From Billgrantia aerodenitrificans (lineage in GTDB: Bacteria > Pseudomonadota > Gammaproteobacteria > Pseudomonadales > Halomonadaceae), in NCBI RefSeq assembly GCF_021404405.1, contig NZ_JABFTV010000011.1, forward strand, positions 62,001-126,000: a stretch of 64,000 nt of DNA. Reading direction: 5' to 3'. The notes under the pieces were generated by a model. It worked only from the letters and a program-made list of their open reading frames with translations, did not search any database and was not told the DNA's origin. Position 1 is the stretch's first letter. Each line of letters starts with the position of its first letter. Of the stretch, positions 8,546 through 16,547 are shown in pieces. Both the position numbers and the translations under genes were made by a program.

Positions 8546-9664
8546 TCAACGGCGGGCGTAATGCGCCAGTTTGTCTTCATCCAGGGCGATCCCCAGCCCC
8601 GGGCCTTTCGGCAGCTCCACGCCGAACTCGCCGTAGGCCAGCGGCTCGGCGACGATGTCGTCCTTGAGCAGCAGCGGGCCGAACATCTCGCTGCCCCAGG
8701 CCAGCTCGGGCAGCGTGGCCCAGGCGTGCAGCGAGGCGGCGGTGCCGATGGTGCCCTCCAGCAAGGTGCCGCCGTAGAGACCGATGCCCGCCGCCTGGGC
8801 CACCTCGGCCAACGCCAGGGCGCCGCGGGGGCCGCCGGCCTTGGCGATCTTCAGCGCATAGGCGCCGCTGAAGCCGGCGGCAGCCAGGGCGAAGCCGTCG
8901 CGGGCGTCGGCCACCGCCTCGTCGGCCAGCATCGGCACCTCGAAGCGCTTGGCCAGGCGCACCAGCCCGGCATGCTCGCGGGCGGAGACCGGCTGCTCGA
9001 TCAGCTCGATACCGGCGGCCTGCAGCGCGGCGATACCGCGCACGGCGGTGCTCTCGCTCCAGGCCTGGTTGACGTCGACGCGCACGCTGGCCCGCTCGCC
9101 CAGCGCCGCCTTGATCGCGGCCACGTGGCGCACGTCGTCGTCCACGGCGTTGGCGCCGATCTTGAGCTTGAAGTCGCAGTGGCGGCGCTGCTCCAGGCGC
9201 TGGAAGGCCTCGTCGATGTCGCGGGCGGTATCGCCGCTGGCCAGGGTCCACAGCACCGGCAGATGGTCGTGGCGCGCACCGCCGAGCAGCTCGGCCATGG
9301 GCAAGCCGAGGCGCTTGCCCTGGGCGTCGAGCAGCGCGGTCTCCAGCGCCGACTTGGCGATGGCGTTGCCGCGGGCGTGTCGGTCGAGGCGGGCACGCAG
9401 CGTGGCGACGGCGCTCGCCGACTGGCCGATCAGCAGCGGCGCCAGGTAGCTGTCGATGTTGCGCTTGATGCTCTCCGGGCTCTCGGGGCCATAGGCGAGC
9501 CCACCGATGGTGGTGCCCTCGCCCAGGCCCTCGACGCCGTCGGAGTCGCGTAGACGCACGATGACCAGCGTCTGGCAGGCCATGGTGGTCATGGAGAGCT
9601 TGTGAGGGCGGATGGTCGGCAGATCGACCAGCAGCGTTTCGATGGACTCGATGACAGATGACAT
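8546..9664 (-). CDS. catB: Muconate cycloisomerase
   Basis: The 372-residue enolase-superfamily enzyme lactonises cis,cis-muconate. The catalytic set is in place: Lys166 and Lys168 in KLKIG, metal ligands Asp198 (VDVNQAW), Glu223 (LIEQP) and Asp248-Glu249 (MLADEA), and Lys272/Lys275 in the following strand. The start at MSSVIESIETLLVDLP follows CCGGAGCGCGC. It is the first gene of the operon and is divergent from catR, the usual arrangement for CatR-activated catBC. Confidence 0.94.
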   Translation of the reverse strand: MSSVIESIETLLVDLPTIRPHKLSMTTMACQTLVIVRLRDSDGVEGLGEGTTIGGLAYGPESPESIKRNIDSYLAPLLIGQSASAVATLRARLDRHARGNAIAKSALETALLDAQGKRLGLPMAELLGGARHDHLPVLWTLASGDTARDIDEAFQRLEQRRHCDFKLKIGANAVDDDVRHVAAIKAALGERASVRVDVNQAWSESTAVRGIAALQAAGIELIEQPVSAREHAGLVRLAKRFEVPMLADEAVADARDGFALAAAGFSGAYALKIAKAGGPRGALALAEVAQAAGIGLYGGTLLEGTIGTAASLHAWATLPELAWGSEMFGPLLLKDDIVAEPLAYGEFGVELPKGPGLGIALDEDKLAHYARR

Positions 9665-9678
9665 GCGCGCTCCGGCGG

Positions 9679-9698
9679 TTCGGTGTTTCGATACCGAA
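9679..9698. promoter_or_regulatory. Dyad TTCGGT-N8-ACCGAA upstream of catB
   Basis: A 20-bp inverted repeat (TTCGGT at 9679-9684, ACCGAA at 9693-9698) lies 15-34 bp upstream of the catB start codon, in the region expected to hold its promoter or leader. It may be a LysR-type activation site or a leader hairpin; the sequence does not distinguish these. Confidence 0.4.
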
Positions 9699-9750
9699 GC
9701 AGTCTGATTGCCACGGCGCGGCCGAACCAATATCGTTTAGGTCCGGAGCC

Positions 9751-9765
9751 ATACCCTGGAGGTAT
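9751..9765. promoter_or_regulatory. CatR/BenM-type operator ATAC-N7-GTAT
   Basis: ATAC at 9751-9754 and GTAT at 9762-9765, separated by 7 bases, exactly fit the ATAC-N7-GTAT consensus described for the muconate/benzoate LysR regulators CatM and BenM. It lies 87 bp upstream of catB and ends one base before the catR start, overlapping the catR ribosome binding site (GGAGGT). Binding here would activate catB and repress catR at once. Confidence 0.7.
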
Positions 9766-9766
9766 C

Positions 9767-10669
9767 ATGGAGCTGCGCCATCTACGCTACTTCTGCATGG
9801 TCGCGGAGGAGCTCAACCTGACCCGAGCGGCCGCCAAGCTGCACATGGCACAGCCGCCTTTATCTCGACAGATCAAGCAATTGGAAAGCGAAGTCGGTGC
9901 CGAGCTGTTCGAGCGCAGCGCACGCGGGCTGCGCCTGACCCCGGCAGGTCAGTTCTTCCATGAGCATACCCTGCAGATACTGGACAAGGTCGACACCACC
10001 ATCGCCGCGACCCAGCGTCTGGCCCGCAGCAAGCGCGTGATGTTCGGCATCGGCTTCGTGCCGTCGGTGTTCTACGGGCAGCTACCGCTGCTGGTGAGGG
10101 AATTACGACAAAAGGATAATGTTGAGCTGGTGCTGGCCGAGCTGACAACGGTGCAGCAGGTGAAGGCGCTCAAGAGCGGCCGCATCGACCTCGGCTTCGG
10201 TCGCATGCGCATCGACGACCCCGACGTGGAGCAGGAGAACCTGTTCGACGAGCCGCTGATGGCCGCCCTGCCCGAAGGCCACCCGCTGGCCGATACCAAG
10301 CCGACCCTGGCCCAGCTCGCCGAGTACCCGCTGGTGCTGTTTCCAGCCCAGCCGCGCCCGAGCCTGGCCGACATGACGCTGGGGCTGTTTCGTCGCCGTG
10401 GGCTCAAGGTCACCGTGGCACAGGAGGCCAACGAGCTGCAGACGGCGCTGGCGCTGGTCGCCTCGGAGATCGGCATCACCCTGGTGCCGGAGCAGGTCAA
10501 GCGCGTGCAGCGCGACGGCATCGTCTATGTCTACCTCGCCGACCCGGGCCTCACCTCGCCGGTGATCTGCAGCCGGCGCAAGGGCGAAGCGCCTTCGCCG
10601 ATCATGCAGGAGGCCAACGCCATCCTCGAGGTGCTGGTGGAGAACCGCCGCAGCGGGCGCTATCCCTGA
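9767..10669 (+). CDS. catR: LysR-type activator of the cat-ben operon
   Basis: A 300-residue LysR regulator: winged HTH in residues 1-60 (MELRHLRYFCMVAEELNLTR then AQPPLSRQIKQLESEVG) and a periplasmic-binding-protein-like effector domain from about residue 90. The N terminus is characteristic of the CatR/CatM/BenM group, which senses cis,cis-muconate (BenM also benzoate). The ATG at 9767 follows GGAGGT; the upstream extension of 28 residues crosses the operator. It is divergent from catB and overlaps the convergent methyltransferase gene by 10 bp at the 3' end. Whether it also senses benzoate cannot be read from the sequence. Confidence 0.9.
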   Translation: MELRHLRYFCMVAEELNLTRAAAKLHMAQPPLSRQIKQLESEVGAELFERSARGLRLTPAGQFFHEHTLQILDKVDTTIAATQRLARSKRVMFGIGFVPSVFYGQLPLLVRELRQKDNVELVLAELTTVQQVKALKSGRIDLGFGRMRIDDPDVEQENLFDEPLMAALPEGHPLADTKPTLAQLAEYPLVLFPAQPRPSLADMTLGLFRRRGLKVTVAQEANELQTALALVASEIGITLVPEQVKRVQRDGIVYVYLADPGLTSPVICSRRKGEAPSPIMQEANAILEVLVENRRSGRYP

Positions 10670-11268
10670 GGGGCGGCCACCGCCAGGCACGATGCCCGGC
10701 TGCCGTGACGCGACAGCACCGTGAACTCCTCGAGCCGCAGGCCGGCGGCGTCGAGCTGCGCCTTGAAGGCATCCTCATAGGTCACCCGGCCGAAGTCGAT
10801 GCTGGTGAGCCGCTTGAGCATGGGCTTGAGCCACTCCATCCCACGGGAGGGCCGCAGTTGGATGGTCTGGGTGAAATAGAGCCGTCCGCCCGGGTTCAAC
10901 AGTGCCGCGCAGTGGCGAAGCGCCCGCTCGGGCTCCGGCAGCAGCATCAGGCTGGCGGAGAAATAGGCCGCATCGTAGGGCCCCCCATCGTGATCGTAGA
11001 CGGACTCGAGACGCACCTCGGCATGGGCGCAGAGCGACTCCTCCTCCAGCCGGCGCTGGGCGCGGTCGATGTAGTCGGCATCGATGTCGATACCGGTGAT
11101 GCGCAGCCCCTTGCGCCTCACCGTCTCGGCGTTGGCCGCCAGCGCCCCGGCCGTGCCGACCCCGACGTCCAGCAGGGCCGCCTCCTCGGGCAGCCGTTCG
11201 AGTACCGCGGCGTACCAGCGGGAAGTCAGCTTCAGGATCAGGGCGTCGTAGATCAGGCTGCGCAGCAT
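10660..11268 (-). CDS. Class I SAM-dependent methyltransferase
   Basis: A 202-residue protein with the Rossmann-fold SAM site LLDVGVGTAGAL (motif I, near residue 33), an acidic GIDIDADYIDRA (motif II) and the LNPGGRLYFTQ strand typical of class I methyltransferases. The substrate cannot be told. It starts 3 bp after the stop of the crotonase-fold gene on the same strand, suggesting translational coupling, and its 3' end overlaps catR by 10 bp. Confidence 0.75.
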   Translation of the reverse strand: MLRSLIYDALILKLTSRWYAAVLERLPEEAALLDVGVGTAGALAANAETVRRKGLRITGIDIDADYIDRAQRRLEEESLCAHAEVRLESVYDHDGGPYDAAYFSASLMLLPEPERALRHCAALLNPGGRLYFTQTIQLRPSRGMEWLKPMLKRLTSIDFGRVTYEDAFKAQLDAAGLRLEEFTVLSRHGSRASCLAVAAPQG

Positions 11269-11271
11269 GGC

Positions 11272-12024
11272 TCAGCGGCCACGCTTGGCAAAGAAAGCAT
11301 CGATGGCACCCTGAGCCTCCGGCGAGCCGCAGCGCTCGAGCAAGCGCCGCTCCTCCCTGGCGAAAGCGTCTTCGACGGCAGCTTCGTCACCCTCACGCAG
11401 CAGCGCCTTGATGGCAAGAAGTGCCTCAGCGGGCTTGGCCACGAGCCGTTCGGCGCAGTCCAGCGCCTGCATCAGCGCCTTGCCGTCGGGGGCGACGTCG
11501 GTGATCAGGCCCAGCTCACCGGCACGGGCCGCGGTGAACGGCTGGCCCAGCATCAGCATCGCCGTGGTGGCCTTGCTGCCGACCAGGCGCGGCAGCAGGT
11601 AGGTGGTGGCGCCCAGCGGAGTCAGGGCGAGGTTGACGAAGGGAAGGCAGAAGCGGGTCGAGTGACCGGCATAGGCGAAGTCGCAGTGCAGCAGGATCGA
11701 CGTGCCGAGCCCCAGCGCCAGCCCCTCGGCGGCAGCCACCACGGGCTTGGGAAAGGCGCGCAGGCGGCGCAAGAAGGCGATGGCCGGCACGCTTTCGGCA
11801 TCCGCCAGCGCCTTGTAGTCATTCAGGTCGTTGCCGGCGGTGAAGCAGTTCTCGCTGCCGGTGATGACCAGCACCTTGACCTCGGCATCCGCCTCGGCCG
11901 CATCGAGCGCTTCGATCAACCGCGCATAGCTCGCCGCATCCAGAATGTTGCGCCGCTCGGGACAGCTGATTCTGAGCAGCTCGATCCCGCCCTCTCGCCG
12001 AGACGTGGTGATGTCGGTTGCCAT
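11272..12024 (-). CDS. Crotonase-fold protein, enoyl-CoA isomerase-like
   Basis: A 250-residue crotonase-superfamily protein. The oxyanion-hole segments CFTAGNDLNDY and ALGLGTSILLHCD are present, but neither catalytic glutamate of enoyl-CoA hydratase is: the GGGxE position reads GLGTS and the PE position reads LPFVNLALTP. The GNDL motif and PF-N-ALTP segment resemble delta3,delta2-enoyl-CoA isomerase relatives. The ATG at 12022-12024 follows CGAGGAGAG; an 11-residue upstream extension has no such site. It lies between another crotonase gene and the methyltransferase, on the same strand, and near the cyclohexanecarboxylate cluster. Confidence 0.7.
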   Translation of the reverse strand: MATDITTSRREGGIELLRISCPERRNILDAASYARLIEALDAAEADAEVKVLVITGSENCFTAGNDLNDYKALADAESVPAIAFLRRLRAFPKPVVAAAEGLALGLGTSILLHCDFAYAGHSTRFCLPFVNLALTPLGATTYLLPRLVGSKATTAMLMLGQPFTAARAGELGLITDVAPDGKALMQALDCAERLVAKPAEALLAIKALLREGDEAAVEDAFAREERRLLERCGSPEAQGAIDAFFAKRGR

Positions 12025-12107
12025 GATCGCTCTCCTCGAGGCTAAGGGCCTGATCACAGCATAAGAAAAAATTAATAAGGAAGCTAAGGTTTCAAGGCTG
12101 TCGCGAA

Positions 12108-12980
12108 TTACGACGACAGCTTGACCGACGCTCGCCGCCGCCCGCTACGCCGGGCTGCCAGGCGTGCCTCGGCGCGCTCTCGCAGCTGCGGCAGGGAAAG
12201 GCACTCCAGATGTAGCGCCCATTCGCGGCGCAGCCCTTCGTCGAAGGGTTGGTAAACGGCGGTCTTCAACGCTTCGAACAGTCTGGCACAGGCCGGGTTG
12301 TCGCGCGCCTCGTCAGACAGCGCGCGGTACTGGCGCTCGAGCCAACCGGCCACATCGGCAACGGGTACCTTGATGCGTCGGTCGCGGGTTCGTCTCACCC
12401 CCTGCGCCACCAGTTTCCACGCCTCAGCCTGCTGCTGCGCCTCCACGTGCAGCCGCGGCGTCACGGCATCGATGAGCCCCAGCCGCCGTGCCTGGGTCGC
12501 CCCAATGGTCTCACCCGAGAGCAGCAGGTGCAGCGCGGCGGCCAGCCCCATCAGCCGGGGCAGCCGCTGGGTGCCACCGGCGCAAGGTATCAAGCCCAGG
12601 GCGATCTGCGGCAACCCCAGGCGCAGCTCGGGGGGGCCTAACCGGTAGTGACAGGCCATGGCCAGCTCCAGGCCGCCGCCGAGCACTGCCCCGTGCAGCC
12701 AGGCCACGCAGGGTTTGGTGCCGCTCTCGATGGCCAGTGTCAGCTGCGGCAGGGAGGGCGCCTCATGCAGTCGGTCGAGCTCGCCCATGTCGGCGCCCGC
12801 CGAGAAGCAGCGGCCTCCCGCCTTGAGCAGGATCCACCTCACCTTCGGGTCGTTCTCGGCTTCGATGAGGGCCTGGCGCAGCTCGCTGCGCAGCCGCTGG
12901 GTCAGAGCATTGACCGGCGGGTTGAACAGGGTGATCCGCGCGCAGTCGCCCTCGCGAATCAAGGTTACGGCTCGGCTCAT
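12108..12980 (-). CDS. Enoyl-CoA hydratase/isomerase family protein, badK candidate
   Basis: The 290-residue protein has a crotonase core (CFSAGADM, VLGGGLELAMACH, LIPCAGGTQRLPRLMG) and a basic C-terminal extension of about 50 residues. One catalytic glutamate is present (GGGLELA), but the second, normally in a PE-LG motif, is Gln (GLPQIALG). It is divergent from the aliA gene across 239 bp holding two MarR-like dyads. In Rhodopseudomonas palustris the ali/bad set needs a cyclohex-1-ene-1-carboxyl-CoA hydratase (BadK); this is the positional candidate, but the altered residue makes that uncertain. Confidence 0.65.
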   Translation of the reverse strand: MSRAVTLIREGDCARITLFNPPVNALTQRLRSELRQALIEAENDPKVRWILLKAGGRCFSAGADMGELDRLHEAPSLPQLTLAIESGTKPCVAWLHGAVLGGGLELAMACHYRLGPPELRLGLPQIALGLIPCAGGTQRLPRLMGLAAALHLLLSGETIGATQARRLGLIDAVTPRLHVEAQQQAEAWKLVAQGVRRTRDRRIKVPVADVAGWLERQYRALSDEARDNPACARLFEALKTAVYQPFDEGLRREWALHLECLSLPQLRERAEARLAARRSGRRRASVKLSS

Positions 12981-13026
12981 GGCTCGTCTCGCTGTGTGAT
13001 AAAGGACCGGCTCATCGCAGCATTAC

Positions 13027-13042
13027 TGACAACTTGTTGTCA
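13027..13042. promoter_or_regulatory. MarR-type dyad O1 (TGACAACTTGTTGTCA)
   Basis: A 16-bp palindrome with perfect 7-bp arms (TGACAAC / GTTGTCA) and a 2-base centre, 47 bp upstream of the divergent crotonase start and 178 bp upstream of aliA. Size and TTGT/ACAA content fit MarR-family operators, and a MarR gene ends the aliA cluster. Confidence 0.55.
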
Positions 13043-13101
13043 CAGCTTCTTCTTCACGGCATCGATAGCTCATGGAGAGAGTTTAGCCAAACCGAAATAA
13101 A

Positions 13102-13140
13102 AGACAATGTATTGACATAAAATTTCGACTCGCCTAGCTT
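13102..13140 (+). promoter_or_regulatory. aliA promoter with overlapping dyad O2
   Basis: TTGACA at 13112-13117 and TAGCTT at 13135-13140, with a 17-base spacer, form a plausible sigma-70 promoter 80 bp upstream of aliA. The sequence 13102-13117 (AGACAATGTATTGACA) matches 12 of 16 positions of dyad O1 and contains the whole -35 box, so a MarR protein bound here would block polymerase. Confidence 0.45.
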
Positions 13141-13219
13141 GATTCTCAAGACGCGCCGAGCCGCACCAAGCACTGGCGCCCGCCACAACAACGAAACAAC
13201 GGCAACATCAGGAGCTCGT

Positions 13220-14866
13220 ATGCCTATCGAGACGAATCTGACTCCCGAGCGCAGGCAAGCGATGATCGCTCTAGGCGCCTGGAATGACATGCTCTTGACG
13301 GATTATCTGGAAGAGGCCGTGACCAGCGCCGCCGACCGCCAGGCCATCGTCACCTACCGCATGGCCGATGGAACTCATGCGTCGCTGACCTACGCCCAAC
13401 TGAACGAGAAGGTCACCCGCATGGCGGCGGGCCTGGCCGGTCTGGGCGTGGCCAAGGGTGACGTGGTCTCCTGCCAGTTGCCCAACTGGTGGCAGATGAC
13501 TGCGCTGCACCTGGCCTGTATCCGCATCGGCGCGGTGCTCAACCCGTTGATGCCGATCTTCCGCGAACACGAGCTGCGCTTCATGCTGGCCCAGGCCGAG
13601 AGCAAGGTATTCGTCGTCCCCGGAGTGTTTCGCGGCTTCGATCATGCCGCCATGGCCCGAGGCCTGAAGGCCGAACTCACCGCCCTCGAGCAGGTGCTGG
13701 TGGTAGGCGGTGAGGGCCCGGACAGCTTCGAGAACACCTTGCTGGAGCGCGCCTGGGAGCGGGAAACGGATACCGCCGCGCTGTTCCGCGAACGCCGCCC
13801 CGGCGGCGACGACGTGGTGCAGCTGCTCTACACTTCCGGCACCACCGGCAAGCCCAAGGGGGTGATGCACACCTCCAACACCCTGATGAGCCACATCCGC
13901 CCCTTCGCCACCCGGCTGGGGCTGGGCAACGACGACACGGTGTTCATGCCCTCGCCGCTGGCGCACCAGCTCGGCTTTCTCTACGGCCTGATGCTGCCCG
14001 TCTACCTCCAAGCCACCGCGGTGCTGCAGGACACCTGGAAACCGGCCGAGGCCGTCGACATCATTCGTGCCGAGCGGCCCAGCCTGATGCTCGGCTCCAC
14101 GCCCTTCCTGGCCGACATCGCCGAGCAGGCCGAGGCCCACGGTCCCGACCTGCAGTCGCTCAAGCTCTTCATGTGCGCTGGCGCACCGATCCCCAGCCCG
14201 CTGGTGGAGAAGGCCGCACGCAACCTGCCGACGCGCATCATCTCCGCATGGGGCATGACCGAGAACGGCGCGGTGACCACCACCCGCCCTGGTGACGACC
14301 CCTCACGCGCGGTGCACACCGACGGCCTGCCCCTGCCCTTCATGGAGCTGAAAGTCACCGACCTGGAGAGCAATACCCTGCCACCCGGCCAGGAGGGGCC
14401 GCTCTATGTTCGCGGCGCCAGCCTGTTCGTCGGCTACTTCAAGCAGCCCGAGCTCTATGGCGTCGACGCCGAAGGCTGGTTTCCCACCGGCGACCTGGCC
14501 CGCCTCGACGAGCAGGGCTACGTGCGCATCACCGGGCGCTCCAAGGATGTGGTGATCCGCGGCGGCGAGAACATCCCCATCGTCGACATCGAGAACGCGC
14601 TTTACCAGCACCCGGCGATCCAGGCGGTGGCCCTGGTGGGTCGTCCCGACGAACGCCTCGGCGAGCGCCTGTGCGCCTACGTGAGCCTCAAGGAAGGCAT
14701 CGAGTCGCTGACGCTGGCGGATATCACCGCCTTTCTCAGTGAGCGCCAGGTGACGCGCCAGTACCAGCCTGAGTTCCTCGTGGTGCTCGACGAGCTGCCG
14801 CGTACGCCGTCAGGAAAGATTCAGAAATTCAAGCTGCGCGAGCAGGCCGGCCAAAGCGTGGCGTGA
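13220..14866 (+). CDS. aliA: Cyclohexanecarboxylate-CoA ligase
   Basis: A 548-residue AMP-forming acyl-CoA synthetase with the P-loop YTSGTTGKPKG (near residue 205), the AWGMTENG motif, GWFPTGDLA and a C-terminal lysine in RTPSGKIQK. It would form cyclohexanecarboxyl-CoA from the free acid, ATP and CoA. The specific call rests mainly on the cluster: the next three genes match BadH, BadI and AliB of Rhodopseudomonas palustris. The ATG at 13220 (MPIETNLTPERR) has AGGAG upstream; a 27-residue extension lies over promoter sequence. Confidence 0.82.
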   Translation: MPIETNLTPERRQAMIALGAWNDMLLTDYLEEAVTSAADRQAIVTYRMADGTHASLTYAQLNEKVTRMAAGLAGLGVAKGDVVSCQLPNWWQMTALHLACIRIGAVLNPLMPIFREHELRFMLAQAESKVFVVPGVFRGFDHAAMARGLKAELTALEQVLVVGGEGPDSFENTLLERAWERETDTAALFRERRPGGDDVVQLLYTSGTTGKPKGVMHTSNTLMSHIRPFATRLGLGNDDTVFMPSPLAHQLGFLYGLMLPVYLQATAVLQDTWKPAEAVDIIRAERPSLMLGSTPFLADIAEQAEAHGPDLQSLKLFMCAGAPIPSPLVEKAARNLPTRIISAWGMTENGAVTTTRPGDDPSRAVHTDGLPLPFMELKVTDLESNTLPPGQEGPLYVRGASLFVGYFKQPELYGVDAEGWFPTGDLARLDEQGYVRITGRSKDVVIRGGENIPIVDIENALYQHPAIQAVALVGRPDERLGERLCAYVSLKEGIESLTLADITAFLSERQVTRQYQPEFLVVLDELPRTPSGKIQKFKLREQAGQSVA

Positions 14867-14909
14867 CGCGAGGCCACCGCTCATCCAATCCGCAACGAGA
14901 GAGAGCTGC

Positions 14910-15677
14910 ATGAGAGGACTTCAGGACAAGACCGTCATCGTCACCGGTGGCGGCGGCGGCATCGGCCGCGCGGTGTGTCGTCGCTTCGCCGAGGAAGGCA
15001 GCAAGGTGGCGGTGCTCGACCGCGATCTCGACGCCGCCCGCAGCACCGTTGAGGTGATCGCCGAAGCTGGCGGCCAGGCCCGCGCCTATGGCGCCGACAT
15101 CACCGACTACGCCGCCATCGTCGACACGCTCGAGCGCATCGAGGCCGAGCTCGGCGTGCCTCGGGTACTGGTCAACAACGCTGGCTTCGACCGCTTCATG
15201 CCGTTCCTCAAGACCGAGCCCGCGCTGTGGGAGTCGTTGATCGCGGTGAACCTCACCGGCGCGCTCAACATGCACCACGTGGTGCTGCCGCGGATGATCG
15301 AGGCCGGCGGCGGCAAGGTGATCAACGTCGCCTCCGACGCCGCCCGGGTCGGCTCCTCCGGTGAGGCAGTCTACGCCGCCTGCAAGGCCGGCCTGCTGGG
15401 GCTGAGCAAGACCCTGGCCCGGGAGCTCGCCACCAAGGGTGTGACCCTCAACGTGGTCTGCCCCGGCCCCACCGATACCGCTCTGCTGCAGGGCTTTGCC
15501 GAGACCTCACGCGATCCGGAGAAGCTGCTCGAGGCGTTCCGCAACGCGGTGCCCATGCGCCGTATCGGCCAGCCCGAGGACTACCCGGGAATCATCGCCC
15601 TGCTCGCCAGCGACGACGCCGATTTCATCACCGGCCAGGTAATCAGCGTTTCCGGCGGCCTCACGATGGCGGGCTGA
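14910..15677 (+). CDS. badH: 2-hydroxycyclohexanecarboxyl-CoA dehydrogenase
   Basis: A 255-residue short-chain dehydrogenase with TGGGGGIGRAV, NNAGFDRFMPFLKTEP, NVASDAARVGSSGEAVYAAC (catalytic Ser, and Tyr-x3-Lys in YAACK) and a C-terminal GQVISVSGGLTMAG. This agrees closely along its length with what I know of R. palustris BadH. It oxidises 2-hydroxy- to 2-ketocyclohexanecarboxyl-CoA with NAD. The start follows GAGAGAGAGCTGC. It lies between aliA (43 bp) and badI (47 bp). Confidence 0.87.
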   Translation: MRGLQDKTVIVTGGGGGIGRAVCRRFAEEGSKVAVLDRDLDAARSTVEVIAEAGGQARAYGADITDYAAIVDTLERIEAELGVPRVLVNNAGFDRFMPFLKTEPALWESLIAVNLTGALNMHHVVLPRMIEAGGGKVINVASDAARVGSSGEAVYAACKAGLLGLSKTLARELATKGVTLNVVCPGPTDTALLQGFAETSRDPEKLLEAFRNAVPMRRIGQPEDYPGIIALLASDDADFITGQVISVSGGLTMAG

Positions 15678-15724
15678 CGCCCCAGCGACGCTTTCAGCCT
15701 CACAACGCTTTCAGGAAGACACTC

Positions 15725-16522
15725 ATGACACTGCAGACACCGAACTACGAAGACATTCTCTATGACGTCACTGACGGCGTGGCGACCATCACCATCAACC
15801 GTCCGGAGCGCTACAACGCCTTCCGCGGCCAGACCTGCATGGAGCTGCTCGACGCCTTCAACCGCGCCGGCTGGGACAAGTCGGTGGGGGTGATCGTGCT
15901 CACCGGCGCCGGCGACAAGGCGTTCTGTACCGGCGGCGACCAAGGCGCCCATGAGGGCCAGTACGACGGCCGCGGCATCATCGGCCTGCCGGTGGAGGAG
16001 CTTCAGACGCTGATCCGACAGGTACCCAAGCCGGTCATCGCCCGAGTGCAGGGCTTCGCCATCGGCGGCGGTCACGTGCTGGCACTGGTGTGCGACCTGA
16101 CCATCGCCTCGGAGAACGCCGTGTTCGGTCAGGTGGGCCCCAAGGTGGGCTCGGTGGACCCGGGCTTCGGCACCGCCTACATGGCGCGGGTGATCGGTGA
16201 GAAGCGCGCCCGCGAGATCTGGTACCTGTGCCGCAAGTACAGCGCCGTCCAGGCGCTGGAGTGGGGCCTGGCCAACGCCGTGGTACCCGCCGACAGGCTC
16301 GACGAGGAGGTGCGCCAGTGGTGCGACGAGATACTCGAGAAGAGCCCCACCGCGCTCTCCATCGCCAAGCGCTCGTTCAATGCCGACAGCGAGAACATCG
16401 CCGGCATCGGCGCCATGGGCATGCAGGCACTGAGCCTCTACTACGACACCGACGAGTCGCGGGAGGGGGTGGCCGCCTTCAAGGAGAAGCGCCGGCCCGA
16501 GTTCAGGAAGTTCTACAAGTGA
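15725..16522 (+). CDS. badI: 2-ketocyclohexanecarboxyl-CoA hydrolase (ring opening)
   Basis: A 265-residue crotonase-superfamily enzyme. Segments such as NRPERYNAFRGQTCMELL, CTGGDQGAHEGQYDGRG, FGQVGPKVGSVDPGFGTAY and YYDTDESREGVAAF are distinctive of BadI, a MenB relative, rather than of ordinary hydratases. BadI hydrolytically opens the alicyclic ring of 2-ketocyclohexanecarboxyl-CoA to pimeloyl-CoA. It follows badH by 47 bp and precedes aliB by 25 bp. Its presence gives the strongest evidence that the cluster handles a six-membered alicyclic acid. Confidence 0.92.
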   Translation: MTLQTPNYEDILYDVTDGVATITINRPERYNAFRGQTCMELLDAFNRAGWDKSVGVIVLTGAGDKAFCTGGDQGAHEGQYDGRGIIGLPVEELQTLIRQVPKPVIARVQGFAIGGGHVLALVCDLTIASENAVFGQVGPKVGSVDPGFGTAYMARVIGEKRAREIWYLCRKYSAVQALEWGLANAVVPADRLDEEVRQWCDEILEKSPTALSIAKRSFNADSENIAGIGAMGMQALSLYYDTDESREGVAAFKEKRRPEFRKFYK

Positions 16523-16547
16523 CGGCCCCTGCCGCGAGGACGACAGC

